This document shows positions 22,710 through 31,943 of a stretch of 47,282 nt of DNA, in pieces. A program made the position numbers and the translations under genes. The stretch covers positions 1 through 47,282 of the forward strand of contig JAOAUC010000043.1 in NCBI GenBank assembly GCA_030157785.1, read 5' to 3'. Within the stretch, counting starts at the first letter, position 1, and each line of letters begins with the position of its first letter. Source of the stretch: Zoogloea oleivorans. Its GTDB lineage: Bacteria > Pseudomonadota > Gammaproteobacteria > Burkholderiales > Rhodocyclaceae. The notes under the pieces were generated by a model. That model saw only the letters and a program-made list of their open reading frames with translations, was not told where the DNA came from and did not search any database.

Positions 22710-24914
22710 TTAGCCGCGCTCCACGTCGGTGACGCCCTTCACATCGCGGATCAGGGTCTGCGCCCGCTGGATCTGGTGGCCATCGTGCACTTCGAGCGTG
22801 AAGCGCATGCGCGCCGCACCCTTGCGGCTAAGCGTATTGACGGCAATCACATTGAGCTTTTCCCGCGACAGCACTTCCGAAATGTCGCGCAGCAGCCCCT
22901 GGCGGTCCATGGCGTGCACCAGGATGTCCACCGGAAAGACCGCATCCTTAGGCGCCCCCACGCTGCCCCATTCGGCACTGATCAACCGCTCGGGGTGCGA
23001 ACGGACGAGCTCCTGGAAATCACGGCATTCAACCCGATGGATCGACACGCCCCGACCGCGGGTGACGTAGCCCTGGATCGCGTCCGGCGGCGCCGGCTTG
23101 CAGCAGCGCCCGAGGGAGGTCATCAGCTTGCCGACACCGACGATCAGGATCGTATCGCCGGCGTCGCCCGAATGGCTCTGGCCCAGGACGACTTCAGGCG
23201 TCTCCTGCACCGGCTCGGGCGAGTCGGCTCCGCGCAGGGCGATCTGGATTGCCCGCGGCCCGACTTCACTGCGCCCGGCGGCGATGAACAGGGCTTCCGC
23301 GCTCTTGAAACCGAGGCGCCCCGCCAGATCCTCAATGTTAACCTGACCGTGCCCCTCGCGCTGGAACTCCCGGGTCAACACGCTACGCCCACGCACCAGC
23401 AGCTCCTCTTCCTCGAGGGCGCTGAAATACTGCTTGATCTTCTGCCGTGCCCGCGGCGTGCACACGTAATTCTGGTGTGAATTCAGCCAGTCACGCGACG
23501 GCCCACCCTCTTTGGTGGACATGATCTCCACCGTCTGACCGCTTTCCAGTGGGGTGTTGAGCGTGACCAGCTGCCCGTTAACCTTGGCGCCCCGGCAATG
23601 GTGGCCGACGTCGGTGTGCACCCGGTAGGCGAAGTCGATGGGCGTTGCCCCGCGCGGCAAGTCGATGACCCGGCCCTGGGGCGTGAGCACATAAATGGTG
23701 TCGTCCAGCGACGCGCGCTTGAACTGCTCCAGCCAGTCGGCTGCGTCGGTGACCTCGTCGCGCCACGACAACAGGCTGCGCAGCAGGGCGATTTTTTCGT
23801 CGTAATCGGCGTTGGGCGCGCCCGTGCCTTCCTTGTAGCGCCAGTGGGCCGCCACGCCGAGTTCAGCATGGTTGTGCATGCCGTGGGTGCGGATCTGCAC
23901 CTCCAGCGAACGCCCGTCGGCGGCATAGACGGCGGTGTGCAGCGACTGGTAGTTGTTGCCCTTGGGCATCGAGATGTAGTCGTCGAACTCGTTGGGAATC
24001 GGCGTCCAGATCTGGTGCACGATCCCCAGCACGGCGTAGCAATCCTTCACTTCATCGACAAGCACGCGCAGCGCCCGCACGTCGAAGATCTGCGAGAAAT
24101 CCAGGCGCTTGGCGCGCATCTTGTTGTAGATGCTGTAGATGTGCTTGGGCCGGCCATACACGTCGGCTTTGACGCCGATCGCCGCCACCTCGCTTTTGAG
24201 GCGCTCGACCGCATCGACGATGAACTGCTCGCGCTCGACCCGCCGCTCGTCGAGCATGCGGGCGATGCGCTTGTAGGTTTCCGGCTCCAGGAAACGGAAG
24301 GACAGATCCTCCAGCTCCCACTTGAGCTGCCAGATACCCAACCGGTTGGCCAGCGGAGCGTAGATATCGAGACTCTCGCGGGCGATTGACTCGCGGATCG
24401 GGCCCGGATGATCGGTAAAGTAGCGCAGGGTCTGGGTGCGCGAGGAAACCCGTAGCAAAACCACGCGGATGTCCTCCACCATGGCAAGCAGCATCTTGCG
24501 CAGCACCTCGCTCTGGGCTCGGATTTCCGGGGCGCTGGCAGTGGCTGTCATGCGCGTAACCACGCGCAGGCCATTGAGGCGACGCAGACCGTCTACCAGT
24601 TGGGCCACCCCGTCGCCAAAGCGCGTCACGATCTCTTCGTTCGGATGATCGAGTACATCGCCCACCGCAAAGCACAGCGCGGCGACACGGGTATCGGCAT
24701 CAAGCCGGAGGGATGCGGCGATCAACGCCGTGCCGAGGGCGTGCTGCCAGACCGGCTCGTGCGTACCAAGCGTGCGGGCCTCATAAATGGGTTGCACCCA
24801 TTCCATCGCCACGCCAACCCGGCGGGCATCGTCGGGCGCGAGCCCTTCGCAGAGGAGTTCGGGCGCGGACAGCGCGGAGGCGGACTGGGATATCGAATGC
24901 GTAACGGCGACCAT
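22710..24914 (-). CDS. relA: GTP pyrophosphokinase RelA, (p)ppGpp synthetase
   Basis: 734 residues. The N-terminal HD hydrolase region is degenerate: the catalytic H-D of SpoT is replaced by FAVGDVLDH. The synthetase domain has YGRPKHIYSIYNKM, the acidic EFDD motif at 309-312 that marks RelA-type synthetases, and GNNYQSLHT. A TGS domain (about residues 400-460, VIDLPRGATPIDFAYRVH) and a C-terminal ACT domain follow. The enzyme makes (p)ppGpp from ATP and GTP/GDP at stalled ribosomes during amino acid starvation. It heads a five-gene run with CDF, yaaA, DUF445 and M14 genes, and is divergent from mtfA across 125 nt. Confidence 0.96.
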   Translation of the reverse strand: MVAVTHSISQSASALSAPELLCEGLAPDDARRVGVAMEWVQPIYEARTLGTHEPVWQHALGTALIAASLRLDADTRVAALCFAVGDVLDHPNEEIVTRFGDGVAQLVDGLRRLNGLRVVTRMTATASAPEIRAQSEVLRKMLLAMVEDIRVVLLRVSSRTQTLRYFTDHPGPIRESIARESLDIYAPLANRLGIWQLKWELEDLSFRFLEPETYKRIARMLDERRVEREQFIVDAVERLKSEVAAIGVKADVYGRPKHIYSIYNKMRAKRLDFSQIFDVRALRVLVDEVKDCYAVLGIVHQIWTPIPNEFDDYISMPKGNNYQSLHTAVYAADGRSLEVQIRTHGMHNHAELGVAAHWRYKEGTGAPNADYDEKIALLRSLLSWRDEVTDAADWLEQFKRASLDDTIYVLTPQGRVIDLPRGATPIDFAYRVHTDVGHHCRGAKVNGQLVTLNTPLESGQTVEIMSTKEGGPSRDWLNSHQNYVCTPRARQKIKQYFSALEEEELLVRGRSVLTREFQREGHGQVNIEDLAGRLGFKSAEALFIAAGRSEVGPRAIQIALRGADSPEPVQETPEVVLGQSHSGDAGDTILIVGVGKLMTSLGRCCKPAPPDAIQGYVTRGRGVSIHRVECRDFQELVRSHPERLISAEWGSVGAPKDAVFPVDILVHAMDRQGLLRDISEVLSREKLNVIAVNTLSRKGAARMRFTLEVHDGHQIQRAQTLIRDVKGVTDVERG

Positions 24915-25039
24915 GCGGGCATTATCCTATAGGCTGACTGCACAGGGTTTGATCTTCGTCGTGCCATTTGTGCGCGAAGACACATACCCAATACGGGTCC
25001 GCCCGAATTTCCCGCCCCTTCGATACAGATCGCACCTGC

Positions 25040-25831
25040 ATGTTCTCCGCCTTTCGCCGCTGGCGTCGCAAACGTACCGCCGACCGCACGCAGATTTCGC
25101 CCGAACAATGGGCAAGGGTCGAGGCCACCCTGCCCTTTCTCGACTTCCTGCCGCCCGACGAACGCCCCCGCCTGCGCCACATGGCTCTTGAGTTCCTCGC
25201 CGACAAGCAGGTACATGGGGCCGAAGGGCTCGTCGTGACCGACGACATGCTCCTGTCGATCGCCCTGCAGGCCTGCCTCCCGGTGCTCCACATCGGCATC
25301 GATGCCTACGCCGACTGGGTGGGCATCGTCGTCTACCCCGGCGACTTCGTCGTCCCCCGCAAAATCGCCGACGAAGACGGCGTGGTGCACGAATACGACG
25401 ACGAAGTCCTCGGCGAAGCCTGGGAAGGTGGCCCTGTGCTGCTCTCGTGGTTCGACGGGGAGAATCCCCTAGATGGCATCAACGTCGTCATCCACGAATT
25501 TGCCCACAAGCTGGACATGAGCAATGGCGAAGTGGACGGCTATCCCCGGCTTCCGGCCAGCATGTCGGCAACGGCTTGGGCCGCAGCCTTCCAGCATGCC
25601 TACGACGATTTTTGCGCCCGCTTCGACCGGGGCGAGGATCTGCTCCTCGACACCTACGGCACCGAGCACCCAGCAGAGTTTTTTGCGGTCATGAGCGAAG
25701 CTTTTTTCGAAACGCCAGGTCTCCTGAAAAGGGAGTATCCCGCTGTTTACAAACAGCTATCCCTTTACTATCAGCAAGATCCCGCCAATCGGGAAAGTGT
25801 GCCAAAGACCATACCGACAGCATTGCCGTAA
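25040..25831 (+). CDS. mtfA: MtfA zinc metallopeptidase (M90)
   Basis: 263 residues from the ATG at 25040 (MFSAFRRWRRK), equal to the family length; an in-frame start at 24968 adds a non-family extension. The motif VIHEFAHKLD is the HExxH zinc site of the M90 family, followed by the MSNG segment and a late AEFFAVMSEAFFE region. In E. coli MtfA binds the repressor Mlc and relieves repression of ptsG. Here it stands alone, divergent from relA. Confidence 0.93.
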   Translation: MFSAFRRWRRKRTADRTQISPEQWARVEATLPFLDFLPPDERPRLRHMALEFLADKQVHGAEGLVVTDDMLLSIALQACLPVLHIGIDAYADWVGIVVYPGDFVVPRKIADEDGVVHEYDDEVLGEAWEGGPVLLSWFDGENPLDGINVVIHEFAHKLDMSNGEVDGYPRLPASMSATAWAAAFQHAYDDFCARFDRGEDLLLDTYGTEHPAEFFAVMSEAFFETPGLLKREYPAVYKQLSLYYQQDPANRESVPKTIPTALP

Positions 25832-25838
25832 CAAAACT

Positions 25839-25867
25839 TTGCCATAGCCCGATCCGCTGACTAAAGT
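25839..25867 (+). promoter_or_regulatory. Candidate sigma-70 promoter for the host-attachment-family gene
   Basis: TTGCCA at 25839-25844 and TAAAGT at 25862-25867 are separated by 17 nt, a good match to the -35/-10 consensus. It lies 45 nt before the ATG at 25913, in the gap after mtfA. The call rests on sequence alone. Confidence 0.5.
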
Positions 25868-25912
25868 AGTTAAGCCACTCCGGCATTCCTTACAGAAAGT
25901 GGAGAGCACTAC

Positions 25913-26353
25913 ATGGCTATAACCTGGATTCTGGTTGCCAACGCGAGCCTTGCCCGCCTGTACGCCAACCTCGGGCCCAAGCAGGGCCTGCAACTCGTCA
26001 AGGAAATCGCCCACCCGGAGAGCCGCATGAAAAATGCCGAGCTGTCGTCCGACCGGGCCGGACAGATGCAGGCAGGTGGCAGCGGCCATGGCGCACGGGA
26101 GCAGCAAACCCCACCCAAGCTCAACGCTGCGCGCAGCTTTGCCCAGATGCTCGCCAAGGAGCTCTACCTGGGGCGCAGCCGCAACCTGTTTGCCCGCGCC
26201 ATCCTCGTCGCCCCGCCCGCTTTCATGGGCATGCTCAATGCCACCCTGGACGGCCCCACCTCCCAGATGGTGACCGACCGCCTTGAGAAGGACTACACCA
26301 AGTCCTCCGAGCCGACCCTCTGCGGTCGCCTCGAAAGCTGCATCCTCGTCTGA
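25913..26353 (+). CDS. Host attachment family protein (PF10116 type)
   Basis: 146 residues. It starts MAITWILVANASLARLY, the usual beginning of the family known as protein required for attachment to host cells, with the later NPESRMK-like and DRAGQ segments and RSFAQMLAKEL. No signal peptide is present, so it is a soluble cytoplasmic protein. The family name comes from a plant-attachment phenotype in an alphaproteobacterium; biochemical function is not established. GGAG lies 10 nt before the ATG. It is probably monocistronic. Confidence 0.88.
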   Translation: MAITWILVANASLARLYANLGPKQGLQLVKEIAHPESRMKNAELSSDRAGQMQAGGSGHGAREQQTPPKLNAARSFAQMLAKELYLGRSRNLFARAILVAPPAFMGMLNATLDGPTSQMVTDRLEKDYTKSSEPTLCGRLESCILV

Positions 26354-26578
26354 CCTCCCCGCGGGCCCCGGGTCTGCGCCCCCAGCCGTTTCCAAGCCAA
26401 ACCGGAAAACAGCGCAGTCCAGACCAGAGGGGTGCACCGCGCTTTCAGGCGGCTGTGACGGGGGTCGCATCCGCCTGTTCTTTCCCTGATACCCACCCGA
26501 CATTCGTGAGGAAATGCCGCAAGCTTGGTCAGCGCGGCCCCTATTCTTGCCACCACTCGATACCGACTGGTGTGCAGC

Positions 26579-27415
26579 ATGAAAAAGAATTTCCTCTCCG
26601 GCCTTGCCCTTGCCCTCGCAACCATCGCCGCCCCCCTGATGGCTCACGCCGGCAGCCTGGACGTCGACGGCAACTTCGCCGACTGGGGCGTCAGGAACAA
26701 CAGCAGCGTCGCCGGCTGGACGCCCAATGCGGAAGTGCTCTTCACCGTCGAAGACCAGAGCAACGCCAACGGCGGCTACCTGTCCCCCGGCTGGGGCGGC
26801 CAGGCCTACGACGCCGAAGCCATGTACCTGACCTGGTACACCAAGGCTGACGGCCAGACCTATCTGGCCATCGGCATGATCACCGGTCACGATCCCGCCA
26901 CCGCGACCACCGGCAACAGCTTCGGCCGTGGCGACTTCGCCATTGACTTCGGCCACGACGGCATCTGGGATTTCGGCGTTCTGACCGCCGACCGGAGCGC
27001 CACGCTCAAGCAGGGTGACGTCGTCAGCACCACCAACAGCAACTGGGCCACCGGCCTGTGGAGCGCCCCGGGCGTCTACGACCCGGAGAACTCGCCCTAC
27101 GTCACCCATGTGAGCTCCGGCAGCGATGTCGGCAACGCTGCAATGGCCATCTCGGGGCCCTTCGGCAACATGGGCATCCTCGGCGGCTCCCACTGGTTCT
27201 ACGAAGTCGAAATCCCGGTCGTGGCCTTCGGCACGCACTGGCAGGGCAACAATCCGTCGGAAAGCTTTGACGTGCAATGGACCATGCTGTGCGCCAACGA
27301 CATCCTCATCCTCGACCCGCCCGTCGCCAATGTTGCCGAACCGGCCTCGATGGCGCTGGTCCTTGGTGCGCTCGGCATGGGCGGTCTCGTTCGTCGCCGC
27401 AAGACAAAAACCTAA
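26579..27415 (+). CDS. PEP-CTERM sorting domain exoprotein
   Basis: 278 residues from the ATG at 26579 (MKKNFLSGLALALATIAAP), with a signal peptide cleaved near AHAG. The mature part begins GSLDVDGNFADWGV and is rich in Gly, Asn and Trp, with no recognised enzymatic motif. It ends in EPASMALVLGALGMGGL followed by RRRK, which is the PEP-CTERM signal: EP motif, membrane helix and basic tail. Such proteins are processed by exosortase (EpsH/XrtA) and associate with exopolysaccharide. No exosortase is in the window. A strong terminator follows. The 225-nt gap upstream shows no other gene. Confidence 0.9.
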   Translation: MKKNFLSGLALALATIAAPLMAHAGSLDVDGNFADWGVRNNSSVAGWTPNAEVLFTVEDQSNANGGYLSPGWGGQAYDAEAMYLTWYTKADGQTYLAIGMITGHDPATATTGNSFGRGDFAIDFGHDGIWDFGVLTADRSATLKQGDVVSTTNSNWATGLWSAPGVYDPENSPYVTHVSSGSDVGNAAMAISGPFGNMGILGGSHWFYEVEIPVVAFGTHWQGNNPSESFDVQWTMLCANDILILDPPVANVAEPASMALVLGALGMGGLVRRRKTKT

Positions 27416-27440
27416 AAAAACCGATCCCTCAGAGAGATCC

Positions 27441-27464
27441 AGGCCGGCGCAAGCCGGCCTTTTT
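27441..27464 (+). terminator. Rho-independent terminator after the PEP-CTERM gene
   Basis: AGGCCGGC and GCCGGCCT form an 8-bp perfect stem with a GCAA tetraloop, followed by five T. It lies 25 nt after the stop codon and 12 nt before the end of the convergent thpR. Confidence 0.9.
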
Positions 27465-27475
27465 ACGTTCTGCGC

Positions 27476-28003
27476 CTAACTCAGCGGCCACGCGGCAAGA
27501 CGCCGGTAGTCGGCCCCGGCAGCAGACTGGCAGGACTCCATCAAGACCCATTCGCACACCGGCCAGGCAAGAGTCGGCATTGGAGGCAATTCGCCAGCCG
27601 GGCGCGCCTTGCGCAACAGTGTGATATGGGGAGAAAAAGCGTCGGCTCCGCCCGGCAGCCCCAGCGCGACGAGCTGCCGACGGATATCACTGACAAGCTG
27701 AACCAGCGCTGCCGGCTGCTCACTGCAGCCGCCCCACACAATCCGGTTGTGTTTCCAGTAGCCGAGCCTGTTCACAGCCAGCTCAAATGGCCGCCCCTGA
27801 ATCCGGCCCATGGCCTCCCGCAGCGCCGGGATGCGTGATTCCGGCACATCACCAAGAAAGACCAGAGTCAGATGCAGCGTCTTGACCCGCATCTGCCGGC
27901 CACCACACACCTTGAATGCCTCGGCCGAAACCGCCTGCAAGCGTCCGGCCAGAGCCGGCTCCGGCCACAGGGCCAGAAAGAGGCGACGAGTAGGCTCAGC
28001 CAT
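27476..28003 (-). CDS. thpR: RNA 2',3'-cyclic phosphodiesterase (ThpR, LigT-like)
   Basis: 175 residues with the two HxT[LV] motifs of the 2H phosphoesterase fold: [11 protein letters not shown] near residue 44 and HITLLRKA near residue 125. The start [11 protein letters not shown] is typical. The enzyme hydrolyses 2',3'-cyclic phosphates on RNA and can ligate tRNA halves in vitro. The ATG overlaps the end of ispF by 8 nt, so it is co-transcribed with ispD-ispF. Confidence 0.94.
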   Translation of the reverse strand: MAEPTRRLFLALWPEPALAGRLQAVSAEAFKVCGGRQMRVKTLHLTLVFLGDVPESRIPALREAMGRIQGRPFELAVNRLGYWKHNRIVWGGCSEQPAALVQLVSDIRRQLVALGLPGGADAFSPHITLLRKARPAGELPPMPTLAWPVCEWVLMESCQSAAGADYRRLAAWPLS

Positions 28004-28487
28004 CCACGCGCGCCATCAAAGCCACCGCCTGGGACGCAATGCCCTCGCCGCGACCAGTGAAACCAAGCTTTTCGGTCGTCTTGCCCTTCACGTTGACCAC
28101 CGCCGGATCGACCCCCAGATCGGCCGCAATGTTGCCGATCATCGCCGGCACGTAGGGCAGAATCTTCGGAGCCCGGGCGATCACGGTGGCGTCCACATTC
28201 ACCGTCTGCCAGCCGGCAGCCCGGGCCGCAGCGGCAGCTTCGCGCAGCAGCACGCGCGAATCCGCACCCTCGAAACGGGGGTCGGTATCGGGGAAGTGCC
28301 GGCCGATGTCGCCAAGGCCGGCGGCGCCGAGAATGGCGTCGGTGATGGTGTGCAGCAGCACATCGGCGTCGGAGTGGCCAAGGAGGCCCCTGGCAAACGG
28401 AATGGTCACGCCGCCGATGATCAGCGGGCGGCCGGGAACGAGGGCATGGACGTCAAAGCCCTGCCCGATGCGGAACGGAACGCTCAT
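27996..28487 (-). CDS. ispF: 2-C-methyl-D-erythritol 2,4-cyclodiphosphate synthase
   Basis: 163 residues from the ATG at 28487, which overlaps the ispD stop as ATGA. It has [11 protein letters not shown] with the zinc ligands D and [31 protein letters not shown], and the C-terminal [17 protein letters not shown]. It makes MEcPP from CDP-ME 2-phosphate in the MEP isoprenoid pathway and acts in the cytoplasm as a trimer. Confidence 0.97.
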   Translation of the reverse strand: MSVPFRIGQGFDVHALVPGRPLIIGGVTIPFARGLLGHSDADVLLHTITDAILGAAGLGDIGRHFPDTDPRFEGADSRVLLREAAAAARAAGWQTVNVDATVIARAPKILPYVPAMIGNIAADLGVDPAVVNVKGKTTEKLGFTGRGEGIASQAVALMARVDG

Positions 28488-29191
28488 GGGGCTTCCTCGC
28501 GGTGCTGGAGAATCCACTCGGCCAGGTGCAGGTCGAGGGGGTAAGTCACTTTCAGGTTGGTCGGATCGCCCCGCACCAGCCGCGGGCGCAGGCCCATGGC
28601 CTCGATGGCGCTGGCCTCGTCGGTGACATGGCGGGCCGTTTCAAGGGCGCGCTTGAGCATCACGTAACGGAACATCTGCGGTGTCTGGGCCTGCCACAGG
28701 TTATCGCGGGGCACAGTGGCGGCAATGTGCTGATGACCGTCGCCCTGCTTCAGGGTATCGGCCACCGGCACAGCAAGAATGCCGCCGACTTCGTCGTGAA
28801 GCAGCTCGCGCACCAGGTTCTCGATGTGCCAGGGCGCCAGGCACGGACGCGCTGCGTCGTGGACGAGAACCCAGTCGGATTCGGACGTATCATCGGCTAT
28901 GGCCCGCAAGCCGTTGAGTACGCTGTCTGCCCTCGATGCGCCGCCGCAAAACAGCGGCACCAGACGATCGCCGAACGGAGTCCAGTCGTAGCTGTCCCAC
29001 TCCTGGTCACCCACCGAAAGAACGACATACACCCGGTCGATCACTGGTGACGCGCAGAGCACCGCCAAGGTGTGCCGAATAAGGGGCTGACCGAGGAGGG
29101 AAAGATATTGTTTGGGTTGCTCGCTGCGCATCCGGCTGCCACTACCTGCAGCCGGAACCATCGCAAAACAACGGGTGGTCGGAATTCGCAT
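28484..29191 (-). CDS. ispD: 2-C-methyl-D-erythritol 4-phosphate cytidylyltransferase
   Basis: 235 residues. The nucleotide-binding start [30 protein letters not shown] and a late [14 protein letters not shown] are family hallmarks. It joins CTP and MEP to form CDP-ME, the third step of the MEP pathway. It is first in ispD-ispF-thpR and divergent from the MgtC/DUF4010 gene. Confidence 0.97.
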   Translation of the reverse strand: MRIPTTRCFAMVPAAGSGSRMRSEQPKQYLSLLGQPLIRHTLAVLCASPVIDRVYVVLSVGDQEWDSYDWTPFGDRLVPLFCGGASRADSVLNGLRAIADDTSESDWVLVHDAARPCLAPWHIENLVRELLHDEVGGILAVPVADTLKQGDGHQHIAATVPRDNLWQAQTPQMFRYVMLKRALETARHVTDEASAIEAMGLRPRLVRGDPTNLKVTYPLDLHLAEWILQHREEAP

Positions 29192-29262
29192 CGCGCAATT
29201 CTACTCAATGTCTCCCGCGGTTCTGCCGCTGATTGAGTCTCATCCACTTCGGGAACACCGCC

Positions 29263-30531
29263 ATGCTGTTCTCCCTGCCCTTTGAAACCCGCCAGCTGGA
29301 AGCCCTCTTTCTGGCCACCGCCATCGGCCTGCTGATGGGCCTGGAGCGCGAACGTCGCCCGGCCGCCCTGGCTGGCGTGCGGACTTTCGGGCTGACCGGA
29401 CTGCTCGGGGCCCTCGCCGGCCTGCTGGCTGAACAGCTCGCCACGCCGGGCCTCTTGATTGCCGGCTTCGTGCTGGTGGCAGCCATGATCATCGCCGCCA
29501 ACTTCCGCCAGCCGGAACCCAACGACCCGGGCACCACCTCGGTCGTCGCCCTCCTCGTCTGCTACTGCCTGGGGGCAATGGTGTGGGTGGGCCAGGGACG
29601 CCTTGCCGTAATGGCCGCGGTAGGCTCGACGATGCTGCTCTACTTCAAGTCGGAGCTGCGTGGCGTCGCGTCCCGGCTCACGCCCCAGGACTGGCGCTCG
29701 ATCCTGCAGTTCTCGGTGCTGTCGCTGATTGTCCTGCCTATCCTGCCCGACCACGGCTTCGGCCCTTACGAGGCGATCAACCCCCATCAAGTGTGGCTGA
29801 TGATCGTGCTGATCTCCGGCGTCAGCCTGGCCGGCTATGCGGCCCTGCGCCTGGTCGGCGCCCGTTACGGCGCACCGCTGCTGGGCGTGCTCGGCGGGCT
29901 GGTATCAAGCACCGCCACCACCATGGTCTTTGCCCGGCATGCCCGGGAAAACCCGGCGATGGCCCCCACGGCAACGCTGGTCATCCTGCTGGCCAACCTG
30001 GTCATGGTGGTACGCATCCTCGCCATTGCCGGAGCCCTTTCACCTGTCGTGCTGCCGCTGCTGGCGACCGGCTGCATGCTGGCAATCCTGATCGGTTCGG
30101 TCGTGATTGCCATGGACTGGCGCCTGCTCGCCGCCCAGGAAGGCCTGCCGGTACCCGAAACGCGCAACCCGACCGAGCTGCGTGCAGCCATGGGTTTCGG
30201 CCTGCTGTATGCCTTGGTCTTGCTGTGCGCAGCCTGGCTGTCGGAAATCGCCGGGCAGAGCGGACTGTATTTGCTGGCCTTCGCCTCCGGTCTCACCGAT
30301 GTGGACGCCATAGCCCTATCTACCCTGCGTCTGCTCAATCTAGGCAAGGTCGAGGCCATTCCGACGGCCATCGCCATCCTGCTCGCCATGCTTGCCAACC
30401 TGACCTTCAAGACCGGGCTGGCCTTCGGCCTCGGCGGCCGCGTCCTTGGCTGGCGGGTGGTGGGTGGCATGCTCGCAGTGGGCGCCGGGCTGGGCGGCGG
30501 AATCGCTTGGTTGCTGCGCCCGGTCCTATAA
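29263..30531 (+). CDS. MgtC/SapB-DUF4010 family membrane protein
   Basis: 422 residues from the ATG at 29263; a TTG at 29233 would add 10. The N-terminal part has the MgtC/SapB signature (ATAIGLLMGLERERRP, VRTFGLTGLLGAL), and the rest is a multi-helix DUF4010 region with GLVSSTATTMVFARHARE and ASGLTDVDAIALS. About 12 membrane segments are visible. Substrate and function are unknown; MgtC domains in other proteins affect Mg homeostasis and ATP synthase. It is divergent from ispD and followed 40 nt later by the Memo gene. Confidence 0.88.
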   Translation: MLFSLPFETRQLEALFLATAIGLLMGLERERRPAALAGVRTFGLTGLLGALAGLLAEQLATPGLLIAGFVLVAAMIIAANFRQPEPNDPGTTSVVALLVCYCLGAMVWVGQGRLAVMAAVGSTMLLYFKSELRGVASRLTPQDWRSILQFSVLSLIVLPILPDHGFGPYEAINPHQVWLMIVLISGVSLAGYAALRLVGARYGAPLLGVLGGLVSSTATTMVFARHARENPAMAPTATLVILLANLVMVVRILAIAGALSPVVLPLLATGCMLAILIGSVVIAMDWRLLAAQEGLPVPETRNPTELRAAMGFGLLYALVLLCAAWLSEIAGQSGLYLLAFASGLTDVDAIALSTLRLLNLGKVEAIPTAIAILLAMLANLTFKTGLAFGLGGRVLGWRVVGGMLAVGAGLGGGIAWLLRPVL

Positions 30532-30571
30532 TGGAATCAAGGATGTCCCCCGTTTTATAAAGAAGGAAATC

Positions 30572-31390
30572 ATGGCTCACGCGTCTCAACGCCTTCCGGC
30601 CGTTGCCGGGCTTTTTTATCCGGCCGACCCCCACAGCCTGCATGCCCAGGTAGCGGGCTTTCTGTCTGCGGCAATTCCTGCCGAAGTCGTGGAAGCGCCG
30701 AAGGCTTTGATCGTGCCCCATGCGGGCTATATCTACTCCGGCGCCGTAGCCGCCAGTGCCTACGCCGAACTCGTACGGCGGCGCGACGTCATCCGCCGGG
30801 TGTTGATCCTGTGCCCCACCCACCGGGTTGCCGTGCGCGGCATGGCCGTCCCTGCGGCGCAATCCTTCATCACGCCCCTTGGCGCGGTGGCGGTGGACCG
30901 GGAAGCCTGGCTGGCCGTACGGGAAATGCCCGGCGTCCTCGTCGATGACCGTCCCCACGCCGAAGAACACGCCATCGAAGTTCAGTTGCCCTTTTTGCAG
31001 ACGACCCTTGATCACTTCGAAATCCTGCCCATCGCCGTTGGCCAGGTTGACGCCCATCTGGTGGCTGGCGTGCTCGAAGCCCTGTGGGGCGGCCCGGAGA
31101 CCCTGATCGTCATCAGCTCCGACCTCTCCCATTACCACCCCTACCGCCAGGCCCAATGGCGCGACAAGGCCACCATCGCCCAGATTCGCCAGCTCGATGC
31201 AACCCTTGACGGCGAACAGGCCTGTGGTGCCGGCGCGATCAATGGGCTGCTGCTTGCCGCGCACCGCCACAATCTGAAACCCCATGTGCTCGACCTGCGC
31301 AATTCCGGCGACACAGCGGGCGACCGGGAACGGGTGGTTGGCTACACTTCAATTGTCTTTTCGGGGGATACCGACCGTGCCCACCACTGA
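30572..31390 (+). CDS. amrB: AmmeMemoRadiSam system protein B (Memo-like)
   Basis: 272 residues from the ATG at 30572, preceded by AGAAGGAA. It starts RLPAVAGLFYPADP and has VPHAGYIYSG, DDRPHAEEHAIEVQLPFLQ and ISSDLSHYHPY, conserved in Memo proteins, which resemble non-haem iron dioxygenases. Bacterial function is not settled. It overlaps the next gene by 14 nt and, with genes A and radical SAM, forms the full conserved trio. Confidence 0.95.
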   Translation: MAHASQRLPAVAGLFYPADPHSLHAQVAGFLSAAIPAEVVEAPKALIVPHAGYIYSGAVAASAYAELVRRRDVIRRVLILCPTHRVAVRGMAVPAAQSFITPLGAVAVDREAWLAVREMPGVLVDDRPHAEEHAIEVQLPFLQTTLDHFEILPIAVGQVDAHLVAGVLEALWGGPETLIVISSDLSHYHPYRQAQWRDKATIAQIRQLDATLDGEQACGAGAINGLLLAAHRHNLKPHVLDLRNSGDTAGDRERVVGYTSIVFSGDTDRAHH

Positions 31391-31940
31391 CGCCCTCGGC
31401 CAGGCTCTCCTGAGCCAGGCCCGCAAGGCCATTGCCGACGTCCTCGGCCAGAACGCCCCGGCCGCATTCGACCACCCCCGCCTTGCCGAAAATGGCGCCA
31501 GCTTCGTCACCCTGACCCTCAACGGCGAACTGCGCGGCTGCATCGGCAGCCTCAACGCCCACCGTCCGCTGGGCCACGACGTACGCGAAAACGCGGTCTC
31601 CGCTGCCCTGCGCGATCCACGCTTCCCACCGCTGTCAGCCGCCGAATTCCCCCGAGTGAAAGTCGAGGTTTCACTGCTTACCGAGCCGGACTTCATCGAG
31701 TTCCGGGACGAAGCCGACGCCCTTGCCCAACTGGTGCCGGGGAGGGACGGTGTGATTTTCTTCAATGGTTGCCAGAAGGCAACCTTCCTGCCCCAAGTCT
31801 GGGAACAGTTGCCGGACCGGCACGCCTTCATGGCGGCCCTCAAACAAAAGGCCCGCCTGCCCGTCGACTTCTGGGGCCCCAACGTCATGCTCGCCCGTTA
31901 CCAGGTGCAAAAGTGGCACGAGGGCGAAACCGGGGAATAA
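31377..31940 (+). CDS. amrA: AmmeMemoRadiSam system protein A (AMMECR1 domain)
   Basis: 187 residues from a GTG at 31377 inside the end of the Memo gene, with GGGGGA upstream. Signature segments are SFVTLTLNGELRGCIGSL, NAVSAALRDPRFPPLS and VEVSLLT, followed by QVWEQLPDRHAFMAALKQKA. The AMMECR1 fold is widespread, but its reaction is not established. Gap of 3 nt to the radical SAM gene indicates co-translation. Confidence 0.94.
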   Translation: MPTTDALGQALLSQARKAIADVLGQNAPAAFDHPRLAENGASFVTLTLNGELRGCIGSLNAHRPLGHDVRENAVSAALRDPRFPPLSAAEFPRVKVEVSLLTEPDFIEFRDEADALAQLVPGRDGVIFFNGCQKATFLPQVWEQLPDRHAFMAALKQKARLPVDFWGPNVMLARYQVQKWHEGETGE

Positions 31941-31943
31941 ACC

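Noticed and set aside
21852..23480. Plus-strand frame of 542 codons over the CDF and relA genes
   Set aside because: Both minus-strand genes show full family motifs; the antisense frame shows none.
26520..26560. Sigma-54 promoter upstream of the PEP-CTERM gene (GG...TTGC)
   Set aside because: The GG and GC elements are 11 nt apart instead of 10 and the flanking consensus is poor.
25757..27277. Minus-strand frame of 506 codons across three plus-strand genes
   Set aside because: It crosses mtfA, the attachment-family gene and the PEP-CTERM gene, each with its own clear features.
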